DNA of 64,000 nt from Verrucomicrobiota bacterium (GTDB taxonomy: Bacteria; Verrucomicrobiota; Verrucomicrobiia; CAIQCK01), in NCBI GenBank assembly GCA_016222825.1, contig JACRQF010000019.1, positions 1-64,000 on the forward strand, read 5' to 3'. Within the stretch, counting starts at the first letter, position 1; the number at the start of each line of letters is the position of its first letter. The notes beneath the pieces were generated by a model. The model worked only from the letters and a program-made list of their open reading frames with translations, made no database searches and was not told the DNA's origin. Made by a program: the position numbers and the translations under genes. Positions 43,894 through 51,701 of this stretch are shown here, one piece after another.

Positions 43894-44310
43894 CGGCTTG
43901 TCTTCGGATAGTCACTGTCACGGTAAAACGCGTGAACCTAGTGTGACCATCGCCCGTTCGCAAGTTCCTTGGCTGCGCTCCGCATTTCCCGTGCCGCCAA
44001 CACGCAAAAAAACGAGTAACGATTTCATCCTCAGCAGATTGCGCAGAAACGCGCTCCCGCAATCCGTCACCCGCCATCCGCCATGTTGCGCGCTTTCACG
44101 CACCGCACTGCGCGGCTTCACGCAGAGACATATGACAGTCCTCACACTCCGCCGAATGCGTCATTCAAGAACCTCACGCGGATCGCAAGAACCGCTTTCC
44201 CCTTTCGCGTCCATATTTGGCTGGCGCAAATCCCGTTTCTCTTCCCCATTCACCATTTGCCAACATCTTTCCTCTCACAAACGGCACGAAAGATGATATG
44301 TTCCCCGGCA
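43894..44310. other. Divergent intergenic region between nuoA and the polyferredoxin gene
   Basis: About 415 bases without a supportable gene. Short frames exist on both strands but lack ribosome sites and family features. No strong inverted repeat or consensus promoter was found. Confidence 0.4.
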
Positions 44311-44940
44311 ATGGATTTGGAACCTTTTGAGAAGCGCAGCGGCGACCGGCGGAAGTTCTTCCGCGCGCTGCTGAACCGCGTCGTGGAACCGTTGGCGGAA
44401 ACGGTGGAACGGCCGCTGGAAAGATTCGACGAGCTTGTGAACCCGCCGCCGCCACCGCCGCCGCCGACCCCGTGGCGTCCGACACTCCTGCGCCCGCCCG
44501 GCGCGCAGCCGGAGAACGATTTCCTCACCGCCTGCTCCCGCAGCGGCCGTTGCGTCGAGGTCTGCCCCGTCCAAGCCATCAAGACTTACTTCACCGACGA
44601 CCCGCAGATGAGCAACACGCCCTACATTGACCCGGAGCAACAAGCCTGCGTTCTCTGCAACGACGTGCCCTGCTCCACCGCCTGCCCCTCCGGCGCGCTC
44701 ATGCCCACCACCGTGGATTCCGTCCGCATCGGCCTGGCCGAATGGTCGCAGGAGCTTTGCCTGCGGACGATGGGCCAGGAGTGCAACACCTGCATCGAGA
44801 AATGCCCCGTCGGCGAACGCGCCATCGGCCTCCACGCCGACAGCTACATCGAGGTCAAATCCGACGGCTGCACCGGCTGCGGCGTCTGCCAGTTCCATTG
44901 CCCCGTCTATCCCAAAGCCATCGCCGTCAAACCCCTCTGA
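44311..44940 (+). CDS. NapG/NapF-like polyferredoxin (several [4Fe-4S] motifs)
   Basis: 209 aa from ATG 44311 (ATG 44293 would add six residues). The N-terminus has a twin-arginine-like motif (GDRRKFFRALL) but only weak hydrophobicity after it, then a linker with PPPPPPPP. Cysteine sets: CSRSGRCVEVCP, where one expected Cys is Ser; CVLCNDVPCSTACP; CNTCIEKCP; and CTGCGVCQFHCP. Three or four clusters are likely. NapG/NapF-type proteins pass electrons to periplasmic or quinol-linked enzymes. No nitrate reductase is nearby. Divergent from nuoA. Confidence 0.8.
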   Translation: MDLEPFEKRSGDRRKFFRALLNRVVEPLAETVERPLERFDELVNPPPPPPPPTPWRPTLLRPPGAQPENDFLTACSRSGRCVEVCPVQAIKTYFTDDPQMSNTPYIDPEQQACVLCNDVPCSTACPSGALMPTTVDSVRIGLAEWSQELCLRTMGQECNTCIEKCPVGERAIGLHADSYIEVKSDGCTGCGVCQFHCPVYPKAIAVKPL

Positions 44941-44965
44941 TAACCGACCTCACCTGGCGGTTTCA

Positions 44966-45349
44966 TCATCGGCTGAGAAGAGTTGGCAGCACGAAGCTGG
45001 CCGAAACGAGCAATCCATATTGGGTGAAGGCGACTGCTGCGATGGCCCAGTCATCCATAGCGTAGATGCCTTCGAAAACGCTTTCATTCCAATGCGTGGC
45101 TTTGTAGCAGACATAAAGCACAGCCGCGCATCCAAACAACGCTCTGTCAAAGACCCACCCGGTAGCCTGAAACACGGCCCAAAGAACGCCGGCTTGGAGC
45201 AACGACACGACTACTGCAATCGTCGTCTCTCGCCCGAAACCCTTCAAACCCAAGTTGGCGCCAAAGACCGAATAAAAGAGGTTAAGCACTGCCAGTGTGA
45301 CAGCCAGCGACGCAAACATGATTATCCAGAAGGTTAGCAAACTGGCCAT
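44966..45349 (-). CDS. Four-span membrane protein, hypothetical
   Basis: 127 aa, with a strong ribosome site (GGAGGAG). About four hydrophobic spans (for example LTFWIIMFASLAVTLAVLNL, TIAVVVSLLQAGVLWAVF). No family recognised. Last gene of the 45-49 kb group of small minus-strand genes; convergent with the polyferredoxin gene 26 bases away. Confidence 0.75.
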   Translation of the reverse strand: MASLLTFWIIMFASLAVTLAVLNLFYSVFGANLGLKGFGRETTIAVVVSLLQAGVLWAVFQATGWVFDRALFGCAAVLYVCYKATHWNESVFEGIYAMDDWAIAAVAFTQYGLLVSASFVLPTLLSR

Positions 45350-45374
45350 ATCGCTTCTCCTCCCGTCTTCATTC

Positions 45375-45475
45375 GTTCCTCATTCCTTTCAGATTCTGAC
45401 CGCGGACCGCTGACGGCTGACCGCTTGCTTTCCATTCCTTTCGCATCCGGCTACGGGGCCATTCTCAGCCGGCTG
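45375..45475. repeat. Shared intergenic repeat with CTGACCG heptamers (unit 1)
   Basis: The heptamers CTGACCG CGGACCG CTGACGG CTGACCG start at 45396, followed by CTTGCTTTCCATTCCTTTCG and a CCGGCTACGGGGCCATTCTC end. The same block recurs at 46227, 46722 and 48075 between the genes of this group. Confidence 0.75.
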
Positions 45476-45489
45476 ATTCACTGACATGA

Positions 45490-46158
45490 CTACAAGACAT
45501 GTGAGTGCTTCGCACACTCCGCATATTCCCGCAGTTCGGGACGCAAATCAGGGTGACGCCGTAAGAACGCGGAAATGATGTTCTGACAAGGTTCCTTGTA
45601 ATAAATGCCCCAGTGAGCCAAACCGTGCAGCGCGCTTTCCTGGCAAGCCACGGACGGAAGTTCCAGCGTTGTTTCCATCACCAAAAGGCGCGCGGCATTA
45701 ATCTCCCGCCGCGACTCATCTTGTGGTTCTCCACGCAGCGGGAAGATATCCCACCACATGTAGCAGACTGGATTGAGCGCGCCTGCGCCGGGTTCATCCA
45801 TGGCCGACAAGTGTGGCGTGCAACGTGGCAGAAAACACTGTTTGAAGACTTCCGTAATGGCGCGAACACAACCAACGCGATCTGGCAACGGCACGACTGG
45901 GTCATTCAGCGTATACAACGGTGACACGCCCTCGCTAATCAGGAACCAAAGCCCCTGATTCACCTGCGCGTCGGTGTAGGGAGCCAGCAACTCGCCTGCA
46001 CCTTCAAAAAGCCGCGTGGCGTAGGAGACGACCTGTTGCGGCTCCAACTTCGCGTCGTCCGCATCAATATCAAAATGCCACCCCGGGTCCGTGACAGGAT
46101 GATCGAACAGATACCGCACCCACTCCTCGAAAGTCAGATTGGTGAGAAGTTTGGCCAT
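45490..46158 (-). CDS. Hypothetical soluble protein
   Basis: 222 aa from ATG 46158. Predicted mostly helical, with conserved-looking WVRYLFDHPV, MWWDIFPLRGEP and LHGLAHWGIYYKEP. No signal peptide or membrane span. Its ATG overlaps the stop (TGATG) of a 23-codon upstream frame that begins with the signal-peptide codons of the ankyrin gene at 48076. Family not recognised; an immunity or stress-related role cannot be excluded. Confidence 0.75.
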   Translation of the reverse strand: MAKLLTNLTFEEWVRYLFDHPVTDPGWHFDIDADDAKLEPQQVVSYATRLFEGAGELLAPYTDAQVNQGLWFLISEGVSPLYTLNDPVVPLPDRVGCVRAITEVFKQCFLPRCTPHLSAMDEPGAGALNPVCYMWWDIFPLRGEPQDESRREINAARLLVMETTLELPSVACQESALHGLAHWGIYYKEPCQNIISAFLRRHPDLRPELREYAECAKHSHVL

Positions 46159-46229
46159 CACCTGTTCTCCCTTAGTTCTTTCTTAGCCGCCATCGCCAGC
46201 AGCAGCAGGTTTCGGCTGATCGTCTTCAT
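46158..46229 (-). other. Short upstream frame copied from the ankyrin gene start
   Basis: 23 codons: MKTISRNLLLLAMAAKKELR and three more, with the stop overlapping the next gene's ATG. The first nine codons match the start of the ankyrin gene at 48076. It could couple translation or be a recombination scar. Confidence 0.5.
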
Positions 46230-46325
46230 TCTTTTCTTTCAGATTCTGACCGCTGACCGCTATCGGTTGACCGCTTGCTTCTCATTTCTTTCGCGTCCGG
46301 CTTCGGGGCCATTCTCCGGCTGCTG
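46227..46325. repeat. Shared intergenic repeat with CTGACCG heptamers (unit 2)
   Basis: TTCAGATTCTGACCGCTGAC starts near 46239, continuing through CTTGCTTCTCATTTCTTTCG to CGGCTTCGGGGCCATTCTCC. It is largely identical to units at 45375, 46722 and 48075. Confidence 0.75.
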
Positions 46326-46345
46326 CTACGCTACAGCTCGCACTA

Positions 46346-46720
46346 TCATTTTGCGCTCTCGCTGGGGGTTCGTTCCTTTATCCAGGTTATGAGGTCGTTC
46401 GCGTTCTGAATGGCAGAACGGTTGAATATCTTTATGAGTTTCGCGGTTCTATACACCTCCACGACAGCCTTAATCACCACACACAGCACGAGTGCCGATC
46501 CACACTTTTCTAACGCGCTGCCACCGAAGAGTGTATCAATCGGGTTTTGCCGGCCTATAAGTTCAAGACCAAGAAGACCAATCAAGAGACCCATCATCGA
46601 GTCTTTGTGCCAATGTAGCCAGTGAAGATCAGAAACAACTCCGAAGGCTTCTGAGATGTCCAGAAGACTCTTACGGTTTCGCGTTCGGATGAACTTTTCC
46701 AGTCTCTCAATGTCGTTCAT
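46346..46720 (-). CDS. Small membrane protein, hypothetical
   Basis: 124 aa from ATG 46720 (AAGGA 8 bases upstream; ATG 46726 also possible). A helical soluble N-terminus (NDIERLEKFIRTRNRKSLLD) is followed by two hydrophobic segments (MMGLLIGLLGLELIG and CGSALVLCVVIKAVVEVY). No family recognised. Confidence 0.7.
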   Translation of the reverse strand: MNDIERLEKFIRTRNRKSLLDISEAFGVVSDLHWLHWHKDSMMGLLIGLLGLELIGRQNPIDTLFGGSALEKCGSALVLCVVIKAVVEVYRTAKLIKIFNRSAIQNANDLITWIKERTPSESAK

Positions 46721-46721
46721 G

Positions 46722-46818
46722 CTCATTCCTTTTCGGCTTCTGACCGCTGACCGCTGACGGCTGACCGCTTGCTTTCCATTCCTTTCGCGTCCGGCTTCGG
46801 GACCATTCTCCTCCTGCC
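46722..46818. repeat. Shared intergenic repeat with CTGACCG heptamers (unit 3)
   Basis: Heptamers from 46740, then CTTGCTTTCCATTCCTTTCG and CGTCCGGCTTCGGGACCATT. Same element as at 45375, 46227 and 48075. Confidence 0.75.
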
Positions 46819-46821
46819 GAT

Positions 46822-47319
46822 TCACGGCGTTACCCGCGGCGGTGATGCAACCGCATCACGCACCTTCTTGCTTCGCAAGGAGCGAATGATGAAGCCGAGC
46901 GGCACCCAATAGAACGCACCACTGATGCCCGCAAGAAGAATTCCGAAGAGCACCGAGACGCCGCTCAAATAGAACGACATCATGGCGATCATTCCAACGA
47001 CAGCGACAGTGATGTATGCCACGGCCAGCCACGAAATCACCTCCAGCGCAGTTCGTCCCCACTTCCGCAAGCGGAGGAAAGCGATTCCCGACACGATGGC
47101 GGTTGCGCCCGTGGTCAGTAGAAGCACACCGGAGACTGCATAGCATCGAGCCGCCATCCCTAGAAAAGCATGTTGCTTGGCCGCATCGTTGACTACGCTT
47201 TCGTTTGGCCGGTGCAAAAGCGACGTTCCGGCCGCCAGTGCCAGGAATCCTCCAGCAATAATCCAGAACCAACCGATCACCGAGACGGCCGTAGGACGCT
47301 TCTCTATAAACTGTGTCAT
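46822..47319 (-). CDS. Four-span membrane protein, paralogue of the gene at 48158
   Basis: 165 aa from ATG 47319 with GAGGAGG upstream. It starts MTQFIEKRPTAVSVIGWFWI and ends with a span and RSLRSKKVRDAV; the paralogue at 48158 has KKRPTAVTVIAWFCIIVG and YYLRSKKVREAVG. About four membrane spans. The family is common as an uncharacterised membrane protein; role unknown. Confidence 0.8.
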   Translation of the reverse strand: MTQFIEKRPTAVSVIGWFWIIAGGFLALAAGTSLLHRPNESVVNDAAKQHAFLGMAARCYAVSGVLLLTTGATAIVSGIAFLRLRKWGRTALEVISWLAVAYITVAVVGMIAMMSFYLSGVSVLFGILLAGISGAFYWVPLGFIIRSLRSKKVRDAVASPPRVTP

Positions 47320-47369
47320 AGCCTCCTCGCTTTTCCCAAATTTTTCACTTTTCACTCCTCACGCTCAAT

Positions 47370-47411
47370 TCACTTCGCCAGCACCAGCAGGTTTCGGCTG
47401 ATCGTCTTCAT
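47370..47411 (-). other. Short frame copied from the ankyrin gene start
   Basis: 13 codons, MKTISRNLLVLAK, starting in an ATGA overlap with the ankyrin gene's own stop. It repeats the first nine codons of that same gene, so the ankyrin gene is bracketed by copies of its start. Confidence 0.5.
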
Positions 47412-48076
47412 TCTTTCCCCAGTTCTTTCCCGCTCTTGCCGCCGTGCGCTCGAAGAAACCCGACCACTTGAGGCCGATGTTTGTTCTCGGCCACATCCAG
47501 CGGCGTGGACCCTTTGTTGTCTTTCGCATTCACATCAGCTTTGTGAACCAGCAGCAGCGCTGCCACGTCTTCGTGACCGTAAAATGCTGCTGAGTGAAGC
47601 GGTGTGGACCCCTTGTTGTCCTTGGTGTTCACGGCGGCCTTGTTAACCAGCAACGTTTCCACCACGGCCATGTTCTTGGTTACTATGGCGAGACGCAAAG
47701 GCGTTCCTCCATCGCTTGTCCTGGCATTGATGTCGGCCTTGTGCGCTAGAAACAGTTCGACCATATCCTTGTCGTTGCACGCGCAATGAAGCGGGGTGAA
47801 TTCAGAGGCCCATGCTTTCGCGCTAATGTTGGCTTTGTTTGCCAGCAAGAACTCTGCAACCGCCTTCTTGCCAAGCAGCGCCGCAAGATGCAGGGGCGTC
47901 CCGAAATTCTCATGACTGGCGTTAACAAGCTCCGGCTTGCCGGCCAGTAACTGTTTCAGCTTCGCAAGATCACCCGCAATGATGGCCTCGTGGATTTCCG
48001 CAGCCGACGCCGCCGCGCCGCCCGCCAGCATCCACGCCATCGCCACCAGCAGCAGGTTTCGACTGATCGTCTTCAT
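47408..48076 (-). CDS. Secreted ankyrin-repeat protein
   Basis: 222 aa. Signal peptide (MKTISRNLLLVAMAW... cleavage near ASA-AEIHE). About five or six ankyrin repeats follow, with the motif GSTPLHSAAFYGHEDVAALL and LLxxKADVNAKDNKG. The predicted site of action is the periplasm or outside. Ankyrin proteins bind other proteins. It lies within the group of small genes separated by shared intergenic repeats. Confidence 0.88.
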   Translation of the reverse strand: MKTISRNLLLVAMAWMLAGGAAASAAEIHEAIIAGDLAKLKQLLAGKPELVNASHENFGTPLHLAALLGKKAVAEFLLANKANISAKAWASEFTPLHCACNDKDMVELFLAHKADINARTSDGGTPLRLAIVTKNMAVVETLLVNKAAVNTKDNKGSTPLHSAAFYGHEDVAALLLVHKADVNAKDNKGSTPLDVAENKHRPQVVGFLRAHGGKSGKELGKE

Positions 48077-48155
48077 TCGTTCCTTTCAGATTCTGACTGC
48101 TGACCGCTGACTTCTGACCGCTTGCTTTCCATTCCTTTCGCGTCCGGCTTCTTCC
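48075..48155. repeat. Shared intergenic repeat with CTGACCG heptamers (unit 4)
   Basis: CTGACTG CTGACCG CTGACTT CTGACCG from 48093, then CTTGCTTTCCATTCCTTTCG and CGTCCGGCTTCTTCCGG. Shorter relatives lie at 48666-48710 and 48980-49015. Confidence 0.75.
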
Positions 48156-48157
48156 GG

Positions 48158-48661
48158 TCACCCAACAGCCTCGCGCACTTTCTTGCTCCGCAGGTAATAA
48201 ATGATCGCTCCGTTCACGGCGGCACCCATCGCCAATTGGAATATAAATAATCCGAAAGTGATTGTAACGCTCCACGCGGAAAGGTCGGCCAGCATATGCC
48301 GGACTCTTGGATAGTAACAAATCGTCCAAACCGCCCCGATAACGGGCAAGATGTATTGGATGAGTATCTCAAGCCATGAGACCACTTCGATTGCCGCGCG
48401 CGCCCATGCGTGGAGCTTGAGCAAACAAACACCGGCAATGAGTTCGACAATGCTACACACTGACTGAAAGTCTTTCATCCACAACATCAAAGGATAATTC
48501 AGTCTGCCAAAACCGAATTGTTCGTCAGAGTCGGCGGGAGCCGGCGGCGGCCCGTTCCAGACTTGGCAAGCAGTGACGATAGTTCCCCAGCAGCCGACAA
48601 TGATGCAGAACCACGCGATCACCGTAACGGCCGTTGGACGTTTCTTCACGGATTCAGTCAT
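48158..48661 (-). CDS. Four-span membrane protein, paralogue of the gene at 46822
   Basis: 167 aa from ATG 48661 (AAGGA upstream). Begins MTESVKKRPTAVTVIAWFCI and ends YYLRSKKVREAVG, both shared with the gene at 46822. About four spans, with a soluble insert near residues 35-60 (PPPAPADSDEQFGFG). Function unknown. Confidence 0.8.
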   Translation of the reverse strand: MTESVKKRPTAVTVIAWFCIIVGCWGTIVTACQVWNGPPPAPADSDEQFGFGRLNYPLMLWMKDFQSVCSIVELIAGVCLLKLHAWARAAIEVVSWLEILIQYILPVIGAVWTICYYPRVRHMLADLSAWSVTITFGLFIFQLAMGAAVNGAIIYYLRSKKVREAVG

Positions 48662-48728
48662 CACAACTTTCCTTTCACGTCCGGCTTCGGGGCATTCTCA
48701 GGCAGTGGCTGGTCTTTTTCCTGTAAGA

Positions 48729-48971
48729 TCATCGAATCTTTGGACCAAACAAACAGAATAGGCCCAACAAGACCGCGGCAATCCCCAGGGCAAAGAAGAA
48801 CAATGAATAGCGCCGCGCGTTATCGGCAAATGCTGCGTTCTCTGGACGAGATAGATCGCGCGCCGTAAACGACTGCGGGAAGAAACGCATTTGGGTGCCT
48901 AACCCAATGAAGAGCAGCCCGCACACGAGTGGCACTCCGTCGACAGTCATAAGATGTTCTATTTGCGTCAT
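48729..48971 (-). CDS. Small two-span membrane protein
   Basis: 80 aa with GAGGAA 6 bases upstream. Two spans: VPLVCGLLFIGLGTQM and YSLFFFALGIAAVLLGLFCLF. No family recognised. First gene of the small-gene group. Confidence 0.75.
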   Translation of the reverse strand: MTQIEHLMTVDGVPLVCGLLFIGLGTQMRFFPQSFTARDLSRPENAAFADNARRYSLFFFALGIAAVLLGLFCLFGPKIR

Positions 48972-49056
48972 GTTCTATTCCTCCGTTTCCTTTCGCGTTC
49001 CGTTTCGTCACCATTCTCCGCCTCTGGCTGCGTCATGTAAAGGAGGACTGTTCTTG

Positions 49057-49106
49057 GGCAAAATCACTGGGGGCAAAATAATGGTTTTGTCGGCCATGAT
49101 TTTGCC
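49057..49106. repeat. Inverted repeat GGCAAAATCA / TGATTTTGCC
   Basis: Perfect 10-base arms with a 30-base loop that itself contains GGCAAAATAA and TTTTGTCGGCC. It lies 34 bases past the stop of the collagen-like gene (minus) and may be a transcription end or a mobile repeat. Confidence 0.55.
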
Positions 49107-49139
49107 TTCCCGTTGGCTGCGCATTCCGTGGTTCTTTCC

Positions 49140-49787
49140 TCATCCTGCCGACACATTCAGCACGCCGGCGTTGTTCCAGAGCTGGCCGGAGACGTGCGGG
49201 TCTTCGGCGGGCAGGCCGGTGAGGACGATGCCGCCGTCGGCGCGCACGCGCAGGCGCTCGGCGTTGCTGGTGCGCAACACCACGTCATGCGCGCTGCCGG
49301 AGCCGAGGATGACGGCGTTCTCGCCGCTGTTGTTGGCCACGAGCATCGCTTGGACGCCGGCGGCGTTGTTGACCACCACGGCGAAGTCGTCGTTGCTGCC
49401 CTGGTAACGGCCGAAGCGGAACGCCGCGCCGCTGGTGCTGTCCACGCACCAGAAGACGGCGCTCTCGATGCCGCCCCAGTTCACCAGCGCGCCGGCGGGG
49501 ATGGTGGCGCTCCAAGGCAACGCGCCGCCGCCGCCGGACGGGTCCACCCAGAGGGTGTCGTAGTCGGTGCCGGAGGCTTTGGCAAGGACTTGGCCGACAG
49601 CGCCGCCCGACGGCACGCCGACGCCGGGCTGGCCGGCATCGCCCGTATCGCCTTTTTCTCCGGGCACCCCTTGTTGCGGGGCGGGGATGGCGTCTATCTT
49701 GTTGTTGAGGACGTTGAGTTGGTCGCGCAGGAAGTCGGCGTCCACGACGCGGTTGTTTTGGGGGTTGTTGGCATCGAATGTGGGCAT
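49140..49787 (-). CDS. Collagen-like, tail-fibre-type protein
   Basis: 215 aa. N-terminus MPTFDANNPQNNRVVDADFL with a helical stretch, then a short Gly-X-Y run (GVPGEKGDTGDAGQPG, about residues 42-57). Next comes GAVGQVLAKASGTDYDTLWV, a motif frequent in phage tail-fibre and similar trimeric proteins. The C-terminus (RVRADGGIVLTGLPAEDPHV and QLWNNAGVLNVSAG) also resembles phage tail proteins. No signal peptide. Same relative position to a 20-21 bp array and a helical-protein gene as the collagen-like gene at 4255. Confidence 0.85.
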   Translation of the reverse strand: MPTFDANNPQNNRVVDADFLRDQLNVLNNKIDAIPAPQQGVPGEKGDTGDAGQPGVGVPSGGAVGQVLAKASGTDYDTLWVDPSGGGGALPWSATIPAGALVNWGGIESAVFWCVDSTSGAAFRFGRYQGSNDDFAVVVNNAAGVQAMLVANNSGENAVILGSGSAHDVVLRTSNAERLRVRADGGIVLTGLPAEDPHVSGQLWNNAGVLNVSAG

Positions 49788-49801
49788 GGGTATTTCCAGT
49801 T

Positions 49802-49832
49802 GGCAGTGGTCAGGGGTCAGGGGTCAGTGGTT
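49802..49832. repeat. Heptanucleotide repeat (CAGGGGT/CAGTGGT)
   Basis: CAGTGGT CAGGGGT CAGGGGT CAGTGGT directly upstream of the collagen-like gene start, as at 4982 upstream of the other one. Confidence 0.65.
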
Positions 49833-49956
49833 TGGGCATTTTGGCTGCCCGCTGGATGGCCGGAATGGCGTCGGCGGGCGCACATGGAGCTGGCGGCATG
49901 TTTTGGCATCGAAAAACACGTAACATGGCTGCTGTAGCCGGCTTAGAGTTAAATCA

Positions 49957-50265
49957 GGGTGGTAAAACGTCACCCTAGGCTCTGCTGCGTCACCCTAGGG
50001 TGGTTGGCGGGAGCCTAGGGTGGTAAATCGTCACCCTAAGTTCCGCAGAATCACCCTAGGGCGCCGATTACCACCCCAGGGTGGTCAAAAGCCACCTTTG
50101 GCTCTTCTGCGTTCCCTTGAGGTGACGAAAAGCCACCTTAGGCTCGCGCGCGTCACCCCAAGCCAGCCCGATGCTCGCTTGAGGTGACGTTCTGCTTCCC
50201 TGGCCGGCCTCGTTGGTCGCTTGAGGTGACATCTTGCCTCCCTGGCCGGCCTCGTTGGTCGCATG
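49957..50265. repeat. Degenerate tandem repeat, 20-21 bp period
   Basis: About 14 units with cores CACCCTAGGGTGG, CACCTTNGGCT or CTTGAGGTGAC, spaced 20-21 bases. The last four units alternate TTCCCTGGCCGGCC and CGTTGGTCGCTTGAGGTGAC nearly perfectly. Many cores are palindromic (CCACCCTAGGGTGG). Minus-strand frames with 7-residue periods exist (TNEAGQG), but I see no ribosome site. It occupies the same place as the 21-bp array at 5157. Confidence 0.75.
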
Positions 50266-50287
50266 GCCATGCTTTCCGCCGGCTCGC

Positions 50288-50974
50288 TCAAGCGCCGGGC
50301 TGGGTGTTGGCGGCGGCGGCGGCGGCGCGGGCGGCGGCGGCACGGGCCATGCCGAGGCTGATGCGCTCGAAGTAAACGGCCAGTTCGGGCAGGATGGCGT
50401 CGGCGTCGGCTACGCCGCGCTTGGCCGCGCTCTTGACGTTGTCGTAGAAGGCGCGGTAAACGCCGTAGTTGTCATGGCTGGCCATGGTGATGGTGTCCCG
50501 CAACGCGTCGCCGTAGGTGGTGTGCTCGGCCAGAATCTCCAAGAGATCGAAACGATACTTCTGGTCGTCCTTGACCTCTTGCAGCGTGGTCCAGCCGGGC
50601 ATGAATTTCGGGTAGGCTTCCATGAGCCGCAGGACGGTCTCGTCCATGCCCGCGCGGGCGTTGCCGACGATCTGGAAGCCGACCTTGTCCTCGGGCCGCA
50701 TGTTGGCCAGCACGGGGATGGCCGCGCGCGACTCCTGTAGTTTTCCAATGGCGGTCGTTTTTTGTTCGGCCGTCATCGTCGCTGATATCAGGTTTTCGTT
50801 GCTCATAGTTCTACTCTGCTCCTGTCTGCGCAAGGCTTCGTCGAGCCGCCGTTGCGCTTCGGCGCGGCTCATGTAAACGGCTTGTCCGTAGATCGCCTGG
50901 CCGTAGAGGGGGATTTGGAGATAGGCGGCCTCGGCCGGCGTCAGCTCTTCGAGTGTTCGTGCGTTGATCCTCAT
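50288..50974 (-). CDS. Hypothetical helical protein with alanine-rich tail, upstream of collagen-like gene
   Basis: 228 aa if started at 50974. An internal ATG at 50806 (172 aa, MSNENLISATMTAEQ) has the better ribosome site (AGGAG 12 bases upstream). The optional N-terminal part (ELTPAEAAYLQIPLYGQAIY) looks coding. The body is helical (RFDLLEILAEHTTYGDALRD), and the end is an Ala-rich run. It parallels the gene at 5478 in place, tail type and dual-start layout. Function unknown. Confidence 0.75.
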   Translation of the reverse strand: MRINARTLEELTPAEAAYLQIPLYGQAIYGQAVYMSRAEAQRRLDEALRRQEQSRTMSNENLISATMTAEQKTTAIGKLQESRAAIPVLANMRPEDKVGFQIVGNARAGMDETVLRLMEAYPKFMPGWTTLQEVKDDQKYRFDLLEILAEHTTYGDALRDTITMASHDNYGVYRAFYDNVKSAAKRGVADADAILPELAVYFERISLGMARAAAARAAAAAANTQPGA

Positions 50975-51168
50975 TGGCTACCTATTGGACGCGGATACTA
51001 CCGAATCGGAGAAGACGCGCGCAATCAGTGGAAACCCTGAATTTGGCATCAGGAGATTCCTGATGCCCCGGCCGCCGGCAAACCGGTTTCCCGCTTGCCC
51101 ACGCCAGCCGTCGGGAGGACTATGCGCGGAGAAGGTGAAATCCGTCTTCTCCTAAAGGTTAGGCTAAC

Positions 51169-51513
51169 ATGAGAAAGTGGTTCAAAGATTGGACTCCTCT
51201 TCCGCTAGACATGGTCGTGCTCTTCGTTGGGCCGATCATCGTTTCTGTCACTGCGATTGCCACCTCTTCCTTGTTGTTGCACGTGCTCAAAGGCGGCGTG
51301 TTGAGCGTGTTTCTCGCCGCTGTTGCCGCAGGCGTTGCCGGAGTCGCAACGCTCTTTTATGCCAGGTTGCCTCTTTATCGCCGTGGACAGTTCTTTTCCT
51401 TCGGACCGCGATTGCTGGATGCTCGCCATCGCAAATTGTATTGGCGGGCATACGGTCTGATAGCGGTTTCGGTTGTTGTCATGGTCGCATTGCTTGTGGC
51501 ACTGCGAAGATAG
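51169..51513 (+). CDS. Small membrane protein, hypothetical
   Basis: 114 aa with AAAGG about 14 bases upstream. Two spans near the N-terminus (VVLFVGPIIVSVTAIATSS, VFLAAVAAGVAGVATLF) and one at the C-terminus (YGLIAVSVVVMVALLVAL) surround a basic loop (RHRKLYWR). No family recognised. The following gap to 51701 holds nothing. Confidence 0.7.
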   Translation: MRKWFKDWTPLPLDMVVLFVGPIIVSVTAIATSSLLLHVLKGGVLSVFLAAVAAGVAGVATLFYARLPLYRRGQFFSFGPRLLDARHRKLYWRAYGLIAVSVVVMVALLVALRR

Positions 51514-51701
51514 CGCCTAGCGCGTCCGGAGGCTCCCCCTTTCCGTGTCCTTCCGCGCATTCCGTGGTTCCACTGAACGCTGACGGTTTTCCTTCGTTTT
51601 CCTCGGCAGCTCACTCATCCCTCATCCCAAGTCCTGGTTGGGTGTGGCGCTTTCCCCCTTGCGGGGCGCGTGCTGGCAGAGCAGATTGCGCCGCAAGGTA
51701 G

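Noticed and set aside
44966..48971. Integron cassette array
   Set aside because: The shared intergenic repeats lack attC core sites (GTTRRRY / RYYYAAC pairs) and there is no integrase in the window.
49957..50265. CRISPR array
   Set aside because: Units are degenerate, 20-21 bases and contiguous; no direct repeats with spacers of constant length.
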